Below are positions 1-7,977 of a stretch of DNA of 21,461 nucleotides, in pieces (the first letter of the stretch is position 1; the number at the start of each line of letters is the position of its first letter). Origin of the DNA: Akkermansiaceae bacterium. Lineage in GTDB: Bacteria; Verrucomicrobiota; Verrucomicrobiia; Verrucomicrobiales; Akkermansiaceae. The DNA is taken from the NCBI GenBank assembly GCA_018676385.1, contig JABHEX010000021.1:1-21461 (forward strand), read 5' to 3'. The notes under the pieces were generated by a model. It saw only the letters and a list, made by a program, of their open reading frames with translations, ran no database searches and was not told the DNA's origin. Position numbers and translations under genes: made by a program.

Positions 1-175
1 CTTAAAAACAGTAGTTTGAGCATATTCATGGATGACACTTAAACTATCTGTCAGGATACACAATATCAGAAAATGATCGTTTCATAATCACGCTAGATTT
101 ATTACAATTGGATTCGCCTAGCTTAACTCGACAATATCTCATCTTGCAAATAAAGTGTGTTGTGTTTGCTTTAGC

Positions 176-181
176 TATAAT
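176..181 (+). promoter_or_regulatory. possible -10 element upstream of the first gene
   Basis: A perfect TATAAT lies 25 bases before the ATG at 207, a plausible distance for a short leader. No convincing -35 hexamer is seen at 16 to 18 bases spacing, so this is only a candidate. Bases 1-206 otherwise show no gene that I can support. Confidence 0.22.
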
Positions 182-206
182 TTTGAACCCATCCTCAGAA
201 CTAGGC

Positions 207-875
207 ATGCTATACTTTTTTCTCATCATTTTTGCGATCGCTAATATCTCAGCGGAAGTTCATGGCCGAACAGTAACCGTCCAATTTATCTCTCTCCCAA
301 AAATTGCTGATGCTGAGCCAATTGAACTATTGGTAGCTGAAGATAAATACATTACTATCGACGCACCATGTCAGGATATTTCCAAACCATACCGTGTCGA
401 TAAATGCAAGCAGTGGAAGGTCGGAAAATACAAAGACGCAGATGACGGGACCCTGAAATTCATCGAGTATGGATCGGTGAAAGCTCTAGATACTCGCCAT
501 CAACTCGTAATCCTCATCCGTAAAGGTGAGACCAATGCCGAGGGGTTTGAAGTCATTGTCACTGGATGTGGCATCGCCAAATTCGGAGGGGGCTCCTTTC
601 TACTGGTTAATGGTTCAGACAATGATGTCGCAGCAAAACTCGGCGATGAGGAATGCACTATCTCTGCAGGCAAGCAAAGTATCGTCAAACCCGAGATCAA
701 AAACGGGACACATACATGCCACGCCATGTTCAGCTACCGCAAAAATGACAAAATGAAGCCGTTTTTTAGCAGCAAATGGCCGGTAAACAGTCATGCACGT
801 GGCCTGATCTGTTTCTACACTGACAGCAAGACCGGCAGCCTAAAAATGCACACAATTCGCGATTTTCTTGATTAG
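207..875 (+). CDS. secreted protein of an unnamed verrucomicrobial family
   Basis: The function is unknown. From the ATG at 207 the product is 222 residues and begins with a hydrophobic export signal (MLYFFLIIFAIANISA), so it probably acts outside the cytoplasm. The frame stays open upstream to a TTG at 108, but that start would bury the signal peptide, so I prefer 207. The mature part looks beta-rich with scattered cysteines. The second half carries the pattern L-L-V-N-x-S followed by K-L-G, then a basic stretch, then a short motif ending TIRDF near the C-terminus. The same layout recurs in the protein encoded at 16764-17528, which I read as a distant paralogue. It is followed by a 179-base gap and then the flavoprotein operon on the same strand; nothing shows whether the two are co-transcribed. 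Confidence 0.75.
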   Translation: MLYFFLIIFAIANISAEVHGRTVTVQFISLPKIADAEPIELLVAEDKYITIDAPCQDISKPYRVDKCKQWKVGKYKDADDGTLKFIEYGSVKALDTRHQLVILIRKGETNAEGFEVIVTGCGIAKFGGGSFLLVNGSDNDVAAKLGDEECTISAGKQSIVKPEIKNGTHTCHAMFSYRKNDKMKPFFSSKWPVNSHARGLICFYTDSKTGSLKMHTIRDFLD

Positions 876-1054
876 CACGCTGATCCAAAAAGTTTTTAAA
901 TGCACTCATGCCAATACTTGCGGAAATACCAATGCATCGTTTTTTGTCACTACCGCACGTCATCATTGACATCCTCATGGTTTCAATCATCAGTGCCTCA
1001 TCAAAACCACCCACTTTTTTAGAATTCAGTCTGGAAATTTAAAGTCATATCTCG

Positions 1055-2344
1055 ATGAGCCTCATCACCCAAGACGAACTACCAGTCATCATCGTTGGAG
1101 CTGGCCTCAGTGGCCTTACCTGTGCCCTTCGCCTTCAGGAAGCCGGCATTCCCATCCAAATAATCGAAGCCAGTGATGGAGTGGGTGGCCGTGTTCGTAC
1201 TGATCTTGTCGACGGTTTCCTTCTTGATCGTGGATTTCAAGTATATCTGAGCGCTTACCCCATGGCAGGTGAACTGCTCGACCTAGATGCTTTACAATTA
1301 CGAAGTTTCGAGCCCGGTGCCTTAGTCTATGATGGTCGTGATCTCAATCGAGTGATGGATGTATTTCGTAGGCCTAAACATCTCATTGGCAGCCTTTTTT
1401 CATCAATCGGAAGTCTAAATGACAAAATTCGTGTTGCCTTGCTTAGATTTCAGACATTGGGTAGCTCAGCAAAAGGTATTCTAACTCACGAGGACCAATC
1501 AACAGAGAACTTTCTGAAAGACTTTGGTTTTAGCAAAAAAATAATTGATGGCTTTTTTCGATGCTTTTACGGCGGTATTTTTCTCGAAAACGAGCTGCGC
1601 ACATCGAGCCATATGTTTGAGTTTACATTTAAGATGTTCAGTCAAGGAAACGCAACTCTTCCCGCACGAGGCATGGGCAGCATTCCTTTGCAACTTGCTC
1701 GTAGACTACTAGCAGGAACCATTCGCACCAACACACCTGTCACCTCTGTAACAAGCTCATCAGTGACCCTAGCGGACGGTGGTATTCTCCAAGGAAGCCG
1801 CGTCGTGATCGCCACTCAAGCATCACAGACTCAACATTTGGTGCCGGCTTTCAGCAGTCATGCTCCTAGCTGGCGATCGGTAACAAATGTCTATTATTCG
1901 GCCGACGAATCGCCGTTAGGCGAGGCTATCATTGCTCTCAATGGTAGCCATAAGGGACTGGTCAATAATGTCTGTGTCCCCTCAGATGTAAGCTCTAACT
2001 ATGCTCCTAATGACAAGTCATTAATATCGGTTTCGTTACTTGGGATTCATCGAGATGAAGACATACCAGCTTTAGTCAAAAAAGAACTAACGGAATGGTT
2101 CGGCAATCAGACACACAACTGGCTACACCTGAGAACTGATATAATTAAACATGCCTTACCTGAACAGCTCCCACAAAACGGACGTACGCATACGCGCGGA
2201 TTCCAAGAAGTAGATGGCCTCATGATCTGTGGCGATCACACAACAAGCGCTTCGATCGAAGGCGCCATCATCTCTGGAAACAAGGCAGCTGATGAACTAT
2301 TGAGATCAATACAATCAAAAAAAGATCGACCTAAATCACAATAA
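1055..2344 (+). CDS. FAD-dependent oxidoreductase, amine oxidase / phytoene desaturase-like
   Basis: This 429-residue protein has the flavin-containing amine oxidase fold. The N-terminus holds the Rossmann dinucleotide motif VGAGLSG (G15, G17, G20), an acidic residue at the end of the second strand (E38), and the family motif GGRVRT (44-49). The C-terminal FAD-binding segment reads ICGDHTTSASIEGAIISG, a GD motif followed by the helix contacting the flavin. The middle holds the variable substrate domain. Relatives include protoporphyrinogen oxidases, phytoene desaturase-like enzymes and monoamine oxidases; the substrate here cannot be told from the sequence. There is no signal peptide, so it should be cytoplasmic. 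It is the first gene of a close run, with the flavin reductase-like gene 22 bases downstream, suggesting a shared flavin- or redox-linked role. Confidence 0.9.
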   Translation: MSLITQDELPVIIVGAGLSGLTCALRLQEAGIPIQIIEASDGVGGRVRTDLVDGFLLDRGFQVYLSAYPMAGELLDLDALQLRSFEPGALVYDGRDLNRVMDVFRRPKHLIGSLFSSIGSLNDKIRVALLRFQTLGSSAKGILTHEDQSTENFLKDFGFSKKIIDGFFRCFYGGIFLENELRTSSHMFEFTFKMFSQGNATLPARGMGSIPLQLARRLLAGTIRTNTPVTSVTSSSVTLADGGILQGSRVVIATQASQTQHLVPAFSSHAPSWRSVTNVYYSADESPLGEAIIALNGSHKGLVNNVCVPSDVSSNYAPNDKSLISVSLLGIHRDEDIPALVKKELTEWFGNQTHNWLHLRTDIIKHALPEQLPQNGRTHTRGFQEVDGLMICGDHTTSASIEGAIISGNKAADELLRSIQSKKDRPKSQ

Positions 2345-2366
2345 AGTATTTGCGGGGGCAGATATC

Positions 2367-3002
2367 TTGATATCTTGCAGTGTGATTATTCATGCAGATG
2401 ACGTAAATAATATGGCCAAGCTAGCAAGGGTTCAGTTTGCTACGACTTTACCTGGGCCTAAACCCATCTGCCTCGTCGGCACACGCTCCACTATTGGAAT
2501 TGCTAACTTGGCTCCTTTTTCCAGCATTACGCATCTTGGATCCAACCCGCTTCTAATTGGAATGATCACGAGACCAGATGTGGTGCAACGCAACACCCTG
2601 CAAAATATCATTGATACTGAATCGTGGACACTCAATCACGTTACATCTGATACGCTGGAAAGAGCACACCAATGTTCTGCTAAATATCCTGCAGATGTTT
2701 CTGAATTTGTTGCTACGGGTCTTACAGAACAGACACATAAGGACGTGATTGCGCCCTTTGTGAAGGAGTGCCCTATTCGCTATGCGCTGACGTTGGAGGA
2801 CATCATCGACATCCCCGCCAATGGCACGAAACTTATCATCGGCAAATTCCAGCTCGCTGACATACCAGAGGAATCGTTTTCAGAGGATGGCAATATCTCC
2901 ATCACAGAGCATGACTCTCTCGCATCAACGGCTCTTGATACCTATTTCACCATCACCGAGCACAAACGACTCCCATACGCCAGAGCTCCTAAGTCTGATT
3001 GA
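2367..3002 (+). CDS. flavin reductase-like (FMN-binding split barrel) protein
   Basis: The 211-residue product matches the flavin reductase-like domain family (DIM6/NTAB type). It has L-V-G-T-R at 36-40, LAPFSSITHLGSNPLLIG at 48-65, the NHVT motif at 90-93, and AHQCSAKYPADVSEF at 100-114. Members bind FMN and reduce flavin or act as flavoprotein oxidoreductases; the partner is unknown. The start is uncertain. Family-like sequence (DDVNNMAKLAR) begins before the first ATG at 2412, so translation must begin at a non-ATG codon: TTG 2367, preceded by a G-run (2353-2357), or GTG 2382. The gene ends two bases before the ATG of the DUF2071 gene, implying translational coupling. Bacteroidota relatives often sit beside photolyase genes (recalled from general knowledge); no photolyase is visible here. 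Confidence 0.85.
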   Translation: MISCSVIIHADDVNNMAKLARVQFATTLPGPKPICLVGTRSTIGIANLAPFSSITHLGSNPLLIGMITRPDVVQRNTLQNIIDTESWTLNHVTSDTLERAHQCSAKYPADVSEFVATGLTEQTHKDVIAPFVKECPIRYALTLEDIIDIPANGTKLIIGKFQLADIPEESFSEDGNISITEHDSLASTALDTYFTITEHKRLPYARAPKSD

Positions 3003-3004
3003 TC

Positions 3005-3748
3005 ATGAATACCCCGACTGATGAACAGCGCCTTGCAGAACGGCAACGGCCGAACTCATCAGTAGTGATGAAGCAGGACTGGGCACATTTATTGTTTCTC
3101 CATTGGGAAATCGATCCTGATGTGATTCAAAAATCACTGCCACCCGGACTCAGTGTTGATACCTATGACGGCGAAGCTTACCTCGGTATTGTGCCCTTTT
3201 TTATGCAAAAAGTTCGGCCATCTTACTGCCCCACTATGCCATGGATTTCATGGTTTCAGGAACTAAATTTAAGAACGTATGTGCATGATGATCGGGGCCG
3301 CCCCGGCGTCTGGTTCTACGCGCTGGACTGCAATCAGTGGCTCGCCGTAAAGCTCGCCCGAACCCTTTTTAATCTGCCCTACCAGCACGCCAGAATGGAG
3401 TCTTCCATGCTCAAAGGTAATCTCAATTACACCTCTGTGCGGCGAGGGTGCGGGCAGCCTCAATTTTTTAAATACCCCAACCAACTGAGCCAACCCAATA
3501 GCTCAAACATAGGCACGCTCGAGTTCTTTTTGCTCGAACGCTACCGCCTATTTAGTGCCGATAAAAATGACGTCATTTACAGCGGCTGCGTCCATCACAC
3601 CCCCTACCAATTTCAAGAGGTTGATGTCACCGACTACTCCACGAGGTTGTTCTCGCTCTGTGGTTTTGAAGAGCCTGATAGCCCCCCTGTTTCTTCTCTA
3701 ATGGCCGAAACGGTCTCCGTTGATATTCACCCTCTCAAAAAGAACTAG
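3005..3748 (+). CDS. DUF2071 (YqjF-like) family protein
   Basis: This 247-residue cytoplasmic protein belongs to DUF2071, the YqjF family related in fold to acetoacetate decarboxylase. Characteristic segments are DWAHLLFLHWEIDPDVIQ (25-42), the LPPGLSVDTYDG region (45-56), GIVPFFM (61-67), F-Q-E-L-N-L-R-T-Y-V (84-93) and GVWFYALDC (101-109). The biochemical function of the family is not settled. I chose the ATG at 3005 over an in-frame TTG at 2999, because 3005 sits just after the stop of the preceding gene and is the conventional codon. The next gene starts two bases after its stop, so it is embedded in the flavoprotein operon; that context suggests work on a small metabolite, but this is inference. 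Confidence 0.88.
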   Translation: MNTPTDEQRLAERQRPNSSVVMKQDWAHLLFLHWEIDPDVIQKSLPPGLSVDTYDGEAYLGIVPFFMQKVRPSYCPTMPWISWFQELNLRTYVHDDRGRPGVWFYALDCNQWLAVKLARTLFNLPYQHARMESSMLKGNLNYTSVRRGCGQPQFFKYPNQLSQPNSSNIGTLEFFLLERYRLFSADKNDVIYSGCVHHTPYQFQEVDVTDYSTRLFSLCGFEEPDSPPVSSLMAETVSVDIHPLKKN

Positions 3749-3750
3749 CC

Positions 3751-4734
3751 ATGTCCCACCCAGTCACCGCGGCCTATCACGGATCGCTCATTGCCGATGC
3801 TCTGGCTATGCCGGTCCACTGGTATTATAACAGAGAAGCTCTCGACCTTGACTACCCGAATCTAGACCAGTTTTGCTCACCTCTGAAATTCCACCCTGAT
3901 AGCATTTTGTGGAGGTCAGAATATAACACCCCCAACGAAAAGGGTGATATTCTCCACGATCAAGCTGTGTTTTGGGGGCAGCGTAATATTCACTATCATC
4001 AGAATCTTACTGCTGGAGAAAATACAGCCAACTTTAAGCTCGCTAGAATTCTCTACGAGCAAGTCAACACCGCGGGGCACTATTGTGAAACAGCGTGGCT
4101 AGATCTCTACATCAAGAAAATGCTCACCCCAGGCTGGCACCACGATACATATCTCGAGGAGTATCATCGTGGGTTTTTTACCCGATACGCACAGGGTAAG
4201 GATTCACGTAAATGCGGTATCAGGGACGAACACATCGGAGGTCTCGCAACCGTACCCGCACTGGTGGCAGCCTTGATGGGATCGGAACAGAATCAGAAAC
4301 TTGACCGCGAAAAAATCAGGCAGACCGTCAAAACTCACGTCACACTCACCCACCGTCACGGCAATGTTCTACGTGCCGCAGATTGCCTAACAAGACTCCT
4401 AATCGATTTATCAGATGGTATTCCTTTACGTGAAGCCGTCATGCACTCCGCAGGAGATTGGTTTTCCACCAAAAGAGCGACCGCATGGGCTCGCCAAGAC
4501 GACAGGGTCGTGATAGGTAGAAAACTCAGTACCGCCTGCTATATCGACCAGGCATTCCCCGCCGCGCTCTATCTGGCGTGGAAATACCATGATGATTTTG
4601 ATGCCGCCATCACGGCGAACGCAATAGTCGGAGGTGACAATTGCCATCGTGGTGCGGTAGTTGGATCGCTTGTCGGGATTTCTCAACCACAAAGCCTCGC
4701 AAGGTGGACAGCACAACTTCAGGATATTGAGTAA
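3751..4734 (+). CDS. ADP-ribosylglycohydrolase-fold protein lacking canonical metal ligands
   Basis: The 327-residue product has the overall pattern of the ADP-ribosylglycohydrolase (ARH) family: an N-terminal G-S-L-I-A-D-A-L (11-18) instead of the usual GxxxGDALG, a central helix around LTHRHGNVLRAADCLTRLL, and a C-terminal GGDNCHRGAVVGSLVG beginning at residue 294. Classical ARH enzymes hold two magnesium ions with a DDT motif near residue 80-90 and a GGDTDT motif near the C-terminus. Here the corresponding segments read ENT (90-92) and GGDNCH (294-299), so most acidic ligands are absent. The fold call is fairly secure. ADP-ribose removal is doubtful; a different reaction or a binding-only role is possible. 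It is the last gene of the operon, two bases after the DUF2071 gene. Confidence 0.82.
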   Translation: MSHPVTAAYHGSLIADALAMPVHWYYNREALDLDYPNLDQFCSPLKFHPDSILWRSEYNTPNEKGDILHDQAVFWGQRNIHYHQNLTAGENTANFKLARILYEQVNTAGHYCETAWLDLYIKKMLTPGWHHDTYLEEYHRGFFTRYAQGKDSRKCGIRDEHIGGLATVPALVAALMGSEQNQKLDREKIRQTVKTHVTLTHRHGNVLRAADCLTRLLIDLSDGIPLREAVMHSAGDWFSTKRATAWARQDDRVVIGRKLSTACYIDQAFPAALYLAWKYHDDFDAAITANAIVGGDNCHRGAVVGSLVGISQPQSLARWTAQLQDIE

Positions 4735-4829
4735 GTTTTACTCGCCAAGTGGCCATATCTACCATGAGGCGTGATAATACTTTGTAGAGTCGTTTGTATT
4801 ATCGGCCATTTTGGATTATAGCTATAGCT

Positions 4830-5195
4830 ATGGATATTGTTATAGTAGTTCTTCAAGTGATTGTCGCCCTCGGACTTTTGAATGTTTGGCTGGTGCGTGC
4901 CAAAAAGCCCACACCATTTCGTGGTGGTGAAGCCAAAACAATCAGAGACGAGTTTGACACCTACGGACTACCCAGTTTCATGATGTATCTCGTAGGAGGG
5001 CTCAAAGTAATCGTCGCTATTGCAATGGTTGTTGGCATCTGGCTGCATGATCTTGTGTGGCCTGCGGCAGCCGTTTTGATTTTATTGATGATTGGCGCGT
5101 TCGCCATGCATCTGAAGGTCAAAGATCCATGGACAAAGTCGGTGCCCTCCTTACTTATGCTTGCGATGGCAATTGCTATCGCTGTCTTCAGATGA
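4830..5195 (+). CDS. DoxX-like membrane protein
   Basis: From the ATG at 4830 this is a 121-residue protein with four hydrophobic segments, typical of small DoxX-like integral membrane proteins. Marker segments are the first-loop sequence with R-D-E-F-D-T-Y-G-L-P, the glycine-rich second helix (YLVGGLKVIVAIAMVVGIW), and the H-L-K-V-K-D-P-W loop before the last helix. An in-frame TTG at 4794 would add 12 residues and cannot be excluded; no clear ribosome site supports either. The family role is unsettled, with proposed links to thiol or oxidative stress. Its stop lies 27 bases from the stop of a second DoxX-like gene on the opposite strand, so the two paralogues face each other tail to tail. 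Confidence 0.8.
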   Translation: MDIVIVVLQVIVALGLLNVWLVRAKKPTPFRGGEAKTIRDEFDTYGLPSFMMYLVGGLKVIVAIAMVVGIWLHDLVWPAAAVLILLMIGAFAMHLKVKDPWTKSVPSLLMLAMAIAIAVFR

Positions 5196-5222
5196 TTGCT
5201 CACACTTCAGAGTCTGCAGTGA

Positions 5223-5486
5223 TTAGTAGCCAACAAACAAAATATAAGCATTTAACAGCATGTATGCGAATGCGGGGAGCGTTTGTACCAATGTGTCTTT
5301 GATTTTAATACGTAAAATCACACCGCAAAGCATCAACAACGCCAGTCCAGCCGCCGAAAACTGACCAATCCATGGTGCATAAAACCCACCAATTAAGCCA
5401 ATCGCACCCAGAATCTGCAGGGTGCCGACCAAACTACGTAATTTCGATAATCCGTAGCGGTCGTATTCATTGCGCATTGCAAGCAA
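5223..5486 (-). CDS. DoxX-like membrane protein, 5' end apparently damaged
   Basis: The reading frame encodes R-N-E-Y-D-R-Y-G-L, a glycine-rich helix (LVGTLQILGAIGLIGGF), a third helix and L-R-I-K-I-K-D before the last helix, all matching DoxX-like proteins. The first canonical start is a TTG at 5486 (87 residues) or an ATG at 5477, and both omit the first membrane helix. That helix is still readable upstream in the same frame (FIWISSVSFLLFGVGCFALL, to about 5540). Further upstream, in-frame ATG codons at 5576 and 5567 are separated from it by a single TAA at 5556-5558. The gene is therefore either a recent pseudogene, starts at a rare codon such as ATC 5552, or contains a sequencing error. 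It converges with the plus-strand DoxX-like gene. Confidence 0.65.
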   Translation of the reverse strand: MLAMRNEYDRYGLSKLRSLVGTLQILGAIGLIGGFYAPWIGQFSAAGLALLMLCGVILRIKIKDTLVQTLPAFAYMLLNAYILFVGY

Positions 5487-5640
5487 AGCAAAACACCCAA
5501 CTCCGAAAAGAAGGAAGGAAACCGATGAAATCCAGATGAAAGTTAAGTTGATGTTTTATATTCGCATCGCTGACATTGCATCTCAACCTATAATCTAAGC
5601 CAAAACATAAAAAATTTACAGCTCCATCGTCGATGTTGAC

Positions 5641-6009
5641 TCAATGAGATGTGATCGCGTGCTTTTTAAGGTCATCAATATCAACAAATTCGAGTGCTGT
5701 CACGGAGGTGGCAGCAAGATTGACCTTTGGCGCACAACCGTGGTCGTGGGCCTCTTTCCAGCGCTGCACACACAGGCACCATGAGTCGCCAGGCTCTAAG
5801 CCTGGAAAAGAAAATTCAGGATGAGGTGTAATGAGATCGTTCCCCTGCGAACGACTAAAATTAAGAAAGTCTTCAGTAACCACGGCGCAAACACAATGTA
5901 AGCCATGGTCACCACCGCCGGTTCGGCAGCAGCCATCACGGAAAAATCCGGTCATCGGTTCGGTGGAACAGACGGCAAGTTCTTCGCCTAAGACGTTAAG
6001 GTTGGGCAT
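5641..6009 (-). CDS. DUF2237 family cysteine-rich protein
   Basis: This 122-residue cytoplasmic protein is a clear DUF2237 member. It opens with N-V-L-G-E-E-L and C-S-T-E-P-M-T-G-F-F-R-D-G-C-C, continues with H-C-V-C-A-V-V-T-E-D-F-L-N-F-S (38-52), then R-P-like PHPEFSFPGLEPGDSWCLC (62-80), and ends with an A-L-E-F-V-D-I-D-D-L-K block. Eight cysteines (14, 27, 28, 39, 41, 78, 80, 92) suggest metal binding or a redox role, but no function is established for the family. The ATG at 6009 gives the family's usual length. It lies 64 bases downstream of the DUF1080 gene on the same strand, with no obvious terminator between, so it may be read through from that operon. Confidence 0.9.
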   Translation of the reverse strand: MPNLNVLGEELAVCSTEPMTGFFRDGCCRTGGGDHGLHCVCAVVTEDFLNFSRSQGNDLITPHPEFSFPGLEPGDSWCLCVQRWKEAHDHGCAPKVNLAATSVTALEFVDIDDLKKHAITSH

Positions 6010-6073
6010 CGCTTAATAATAAGTCGTGTTAGCAATTTGACAAGCGGACAGATCATGATGGCACGAGCTTGGA

Positions 6074-6664
6074 CTACTTGTTCTCAGTGATCCTAATGTT
6101 ACGGAAGGAGATGCTCATGTCTTTCCCTGCGTGGAGCTGAAGGCCGAGAGGCCCTCTAGCAATAGCGGTTTCAGAAGTGTAGGTGATACCCTCAACATCG
6201 TTGAGCCAAGTTTTGTAGGTGTTGCCAGTGACAGTAATTCTCAGGGTGTTCCAGCCAGCAGGTTTTACTGCCGCGATGGCAGCTTTGCTTTCAGTAGGGT
6301 AACCTTTTCCGGGGATATATGGTGCTGCGGTAAGGTCGCGCTTGAGTGATCCGGAAATACCGATTTGAATTTGGTCTTTAGGGCGCTTGAGCATGACTCC
6401 CGAGTCGATAGTACCCTTGCCGAGTTTATATTCGAGGGTAAGGGTAAAGTCTGTAAACTCTTGTTTTGTCCAGAGAAGAGAGCCTGCTTTCTTAGGATCA
6501 GACTGGCAGTGGATGGTGCCGTCTTTTACAGTCCAGTGAATGGCTTTGCTTTTGGAGGCGACACGCCATTGGTCGAGGTTTTTGCCATTGAAGAGAGATT
6601 CCCCAGCAAGTGATGGTGTCTGAGTGAGAAGAACGAATGCAGTAAGAAATGGGGAAAATTTCAT
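6074..6664 (-). CDS. secreted DUF1080 (3-keto-disaccharide hydrolase domain) protein
   Basis: The 196-residue product has a signal peptide (MKFSPFLTAFVLLTQTPSLAG) and one DUF1080 domain, a concanavalin-like beta sandwich. Family landmarks are E-S-L-F-N-G-K-N-L-D-Q-W at 22-33, W-T-V-K-D-G-T-I-H-C, F-T-L-T-L-E-Y-K-L, an S-G-V-M-L block, W-N-T-L-R-I-T-V, and the C-terminal G-P-L-G-L-Q-L-H followed by I-S-F-R-N-I-R-I. Some members hydrolyse 3-keto-glycosides; many are carbohydrate-binding or uncharacterised. The protein should be periplasmic. It lies 70 bases downstream of the DUF1501 gene in the same direction, in keeping with the PVC habit of placing DUF1080 genes beside PSCyt2/DUF1501 pairs, which suggests a role in polysaccharide or sugar processing. 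Confidence 0.9.
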   Translation of the reverse strand: MKFSPFLTAFVLLTQTPSLAGESLFNGKNLDQWRVASKSKAIHWTVKDGTIHCQSDPKKAGSLLWTKQEFTDFTLTLEYKLGKGTIDSGVMLKRPKDQIQIGISGSLKRDLTAAPYIPGKGYPTESKAAIAAVKPAGWNTLRITVTGNTYKTWLNDVEGITYTSETAIARGPLGLQLHAGKDMSISFRNIRITENK

Positions 6665-6734
6665 AGTTAAATTTAGCAGTCGGGGCGATTAAAACGCTAG
6701 GAAGATAGGTGGCATTACCTGTATGAAGTAACCA

Positions 6735-7973
6735 CTAAGAAAACAATGTCTTGCGGGCCTTGCCACGGTTGGCGAGCTTGAAGGGGCGGCCAGTAGGCGA
6801 TTTCTCCTCAAGGTTAGGGTCGATGCCAAGCCGCCAAGCGATGGTGGCGTTGAAGTCGGTGACGTCCAGGATGTCTTTCTCCGCCTTCTTGCCGTCTTTG
6901 CTGGTGCTGCCGTAGATCTCGCCAGCCTTAACACCGGCTCCCGCCATGAGGCAGGTGAAGCCGTCGGGATGGTGGTCACGCCCCTTATTAGGGTTGACGA
7001 GTGGCTTACGCCCGAACTCGGTTGAAACCACCACGAGGGTTGAATCCAGCAATCCTTTCTGGCTCAGATGCTCTAGCAGTGATGCCAGGCCTTTGTCGAG
7101 TCGGCTCGCGTTCTGTGGAAACTTATCATAAAGCGCATCATGATAATCCCAACCGCCGAGGTTGACCTTGACGTATCGCACACCGCGTTCGACCAAGCGT
7201 CCTGCCAGAAGGCAGCTCCGGCTAAATTCCTGGCCGTCGTAGAGTTTGACGATTTTCTCGCTTTCCTTTTTTAGCTCGAAGGCATCGATGTCCTTTGAGT
7301 TCATAAATTTCAGCGAGCCTTTGTAGCTGTCCTGATAGGATTGCGTATCTTTGGTGCCGTGATCTTTATCGAAGTCCTTGTTCAAGGACGCTAATATATC
7401 CAGTCGTTGATCCAGTGTCTCTGCACTGACCGCCTTATGTCTATTTGCAAAATCGATACCAGCATTCGGTTTTCTAACTGGCAGCGCGGCCCATTGCCCC
7501 GATAGAAATCCTGCTGTGCCGGAGCGTCCATTTCCGATACTGACAAAATTCGGCAAACTATCCTGCTCGCGTGTTAGAGCCTTGTTGATCCAAGCACCAA
7601 GCTCAGGGTGCGTCACAGACGATCGTGGGTTGTAACTCGTCAGCATCTTGTAGATCCCTGCCGGGTGAGCACCCTGATTGGTTTGCATTGCGTTGATTAC
7701 CAGCAGCTTGTCCATCTGTTTTGCCAGCGTCGGGAAGTAGTTGCTCACGCGGATCCCATCGACATTGCTTTTGAGAATCGCCGATTTCCCCAGCACATCC
7801 TTATCCACTTCCACGTTGAAGCTATCATACTGGCTCAGGCCACCACTCAAAAAGATATTAATGACCGACTTCGCTTTGCTCCCGGGGGCCAGTGCTGCTG
7901 AGGGTGCTGCATTGAGAAACGGAATAGACATTCCGCTCATACCGACACTGTAAATAAATTCCCTGCGGTTCAT
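6735..7973 (-). CDS. DUF1501 family protein with Tat signal
   Basis: From the ATG at 7973 the protein is 412 residues. It starts with a Tat-type signal (MNRREFIYSVGMSGMS), so it is probably exported folded. DUF1501 resembles the sulfatase/alkaline phosphatase fold. Visible landmarks are F-L-S-G-G-L-S-Q-Y-D-S-F (41-52), G-A-H-P-A-G (101-106), G-G-W-D-Y-H (273-278), S-T-E-F-G-R (317-322) and G-R-D-H-H-P-D-G-F (331-339). The frame extends upstream to 8054, but those residues overlap the end of the preceding gene and lack the signal, so 7973 is preferred. It begins four bases after the stop of the PSCyt2/PSD1 gene, the classic coupled pair of Planctomycetes and Verrucomicrobia. The substrate is unknown. 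Confidence 0.93.
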   Translation of the reverse strand: MNRREFIYSVGMSGMSIPFLNAAPSAALAPGSKAKSVINIFLSGGLSQYDSFNVEVDKDVLGKSAILKSNVDGIRVSNYFPTLAKQMDKLLVINAMQTNQGAHPAGIYKMLTSYNPRSSVTHPELGAWINKALTREQDSLPNFVSIGNGRSGTAGFLSGQWAALPVRKPNAGIDFANRHKAVSAETLDQRLDILASLNKDFDKDHGTKDTQSYQDSYKGSLKFMNSKDIDAFELKKESEKIVKLYDGQEFSRSCLLAGRLVERGVRYVKVNLGGWDYHDALYDKFPQNASRLDKGLASLLEHLSQKGLLDSTLVVVSTEFGRKPLVNPNKGRDHHPDGFTCLMAGAGVKAGEIYGSTSKDGKKAEKDILDVTDFNATIAWRLGIDPNLEEKSPTGRPFKLANRGKARKTLFS

Positions 7974-7977
7974 GGTT

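Noticed and set aside
876..1054. Gap after the first gene, checked for a small gene or terminator
   Set aside because: It holds only an A-run/T-run dyad near 888-898 and antisense frames with no supporting features.
4426..4716. 96-codon minus-strand frame
   Set aside because: It is antisense to the ARH-fold gene, with no homology pattern.
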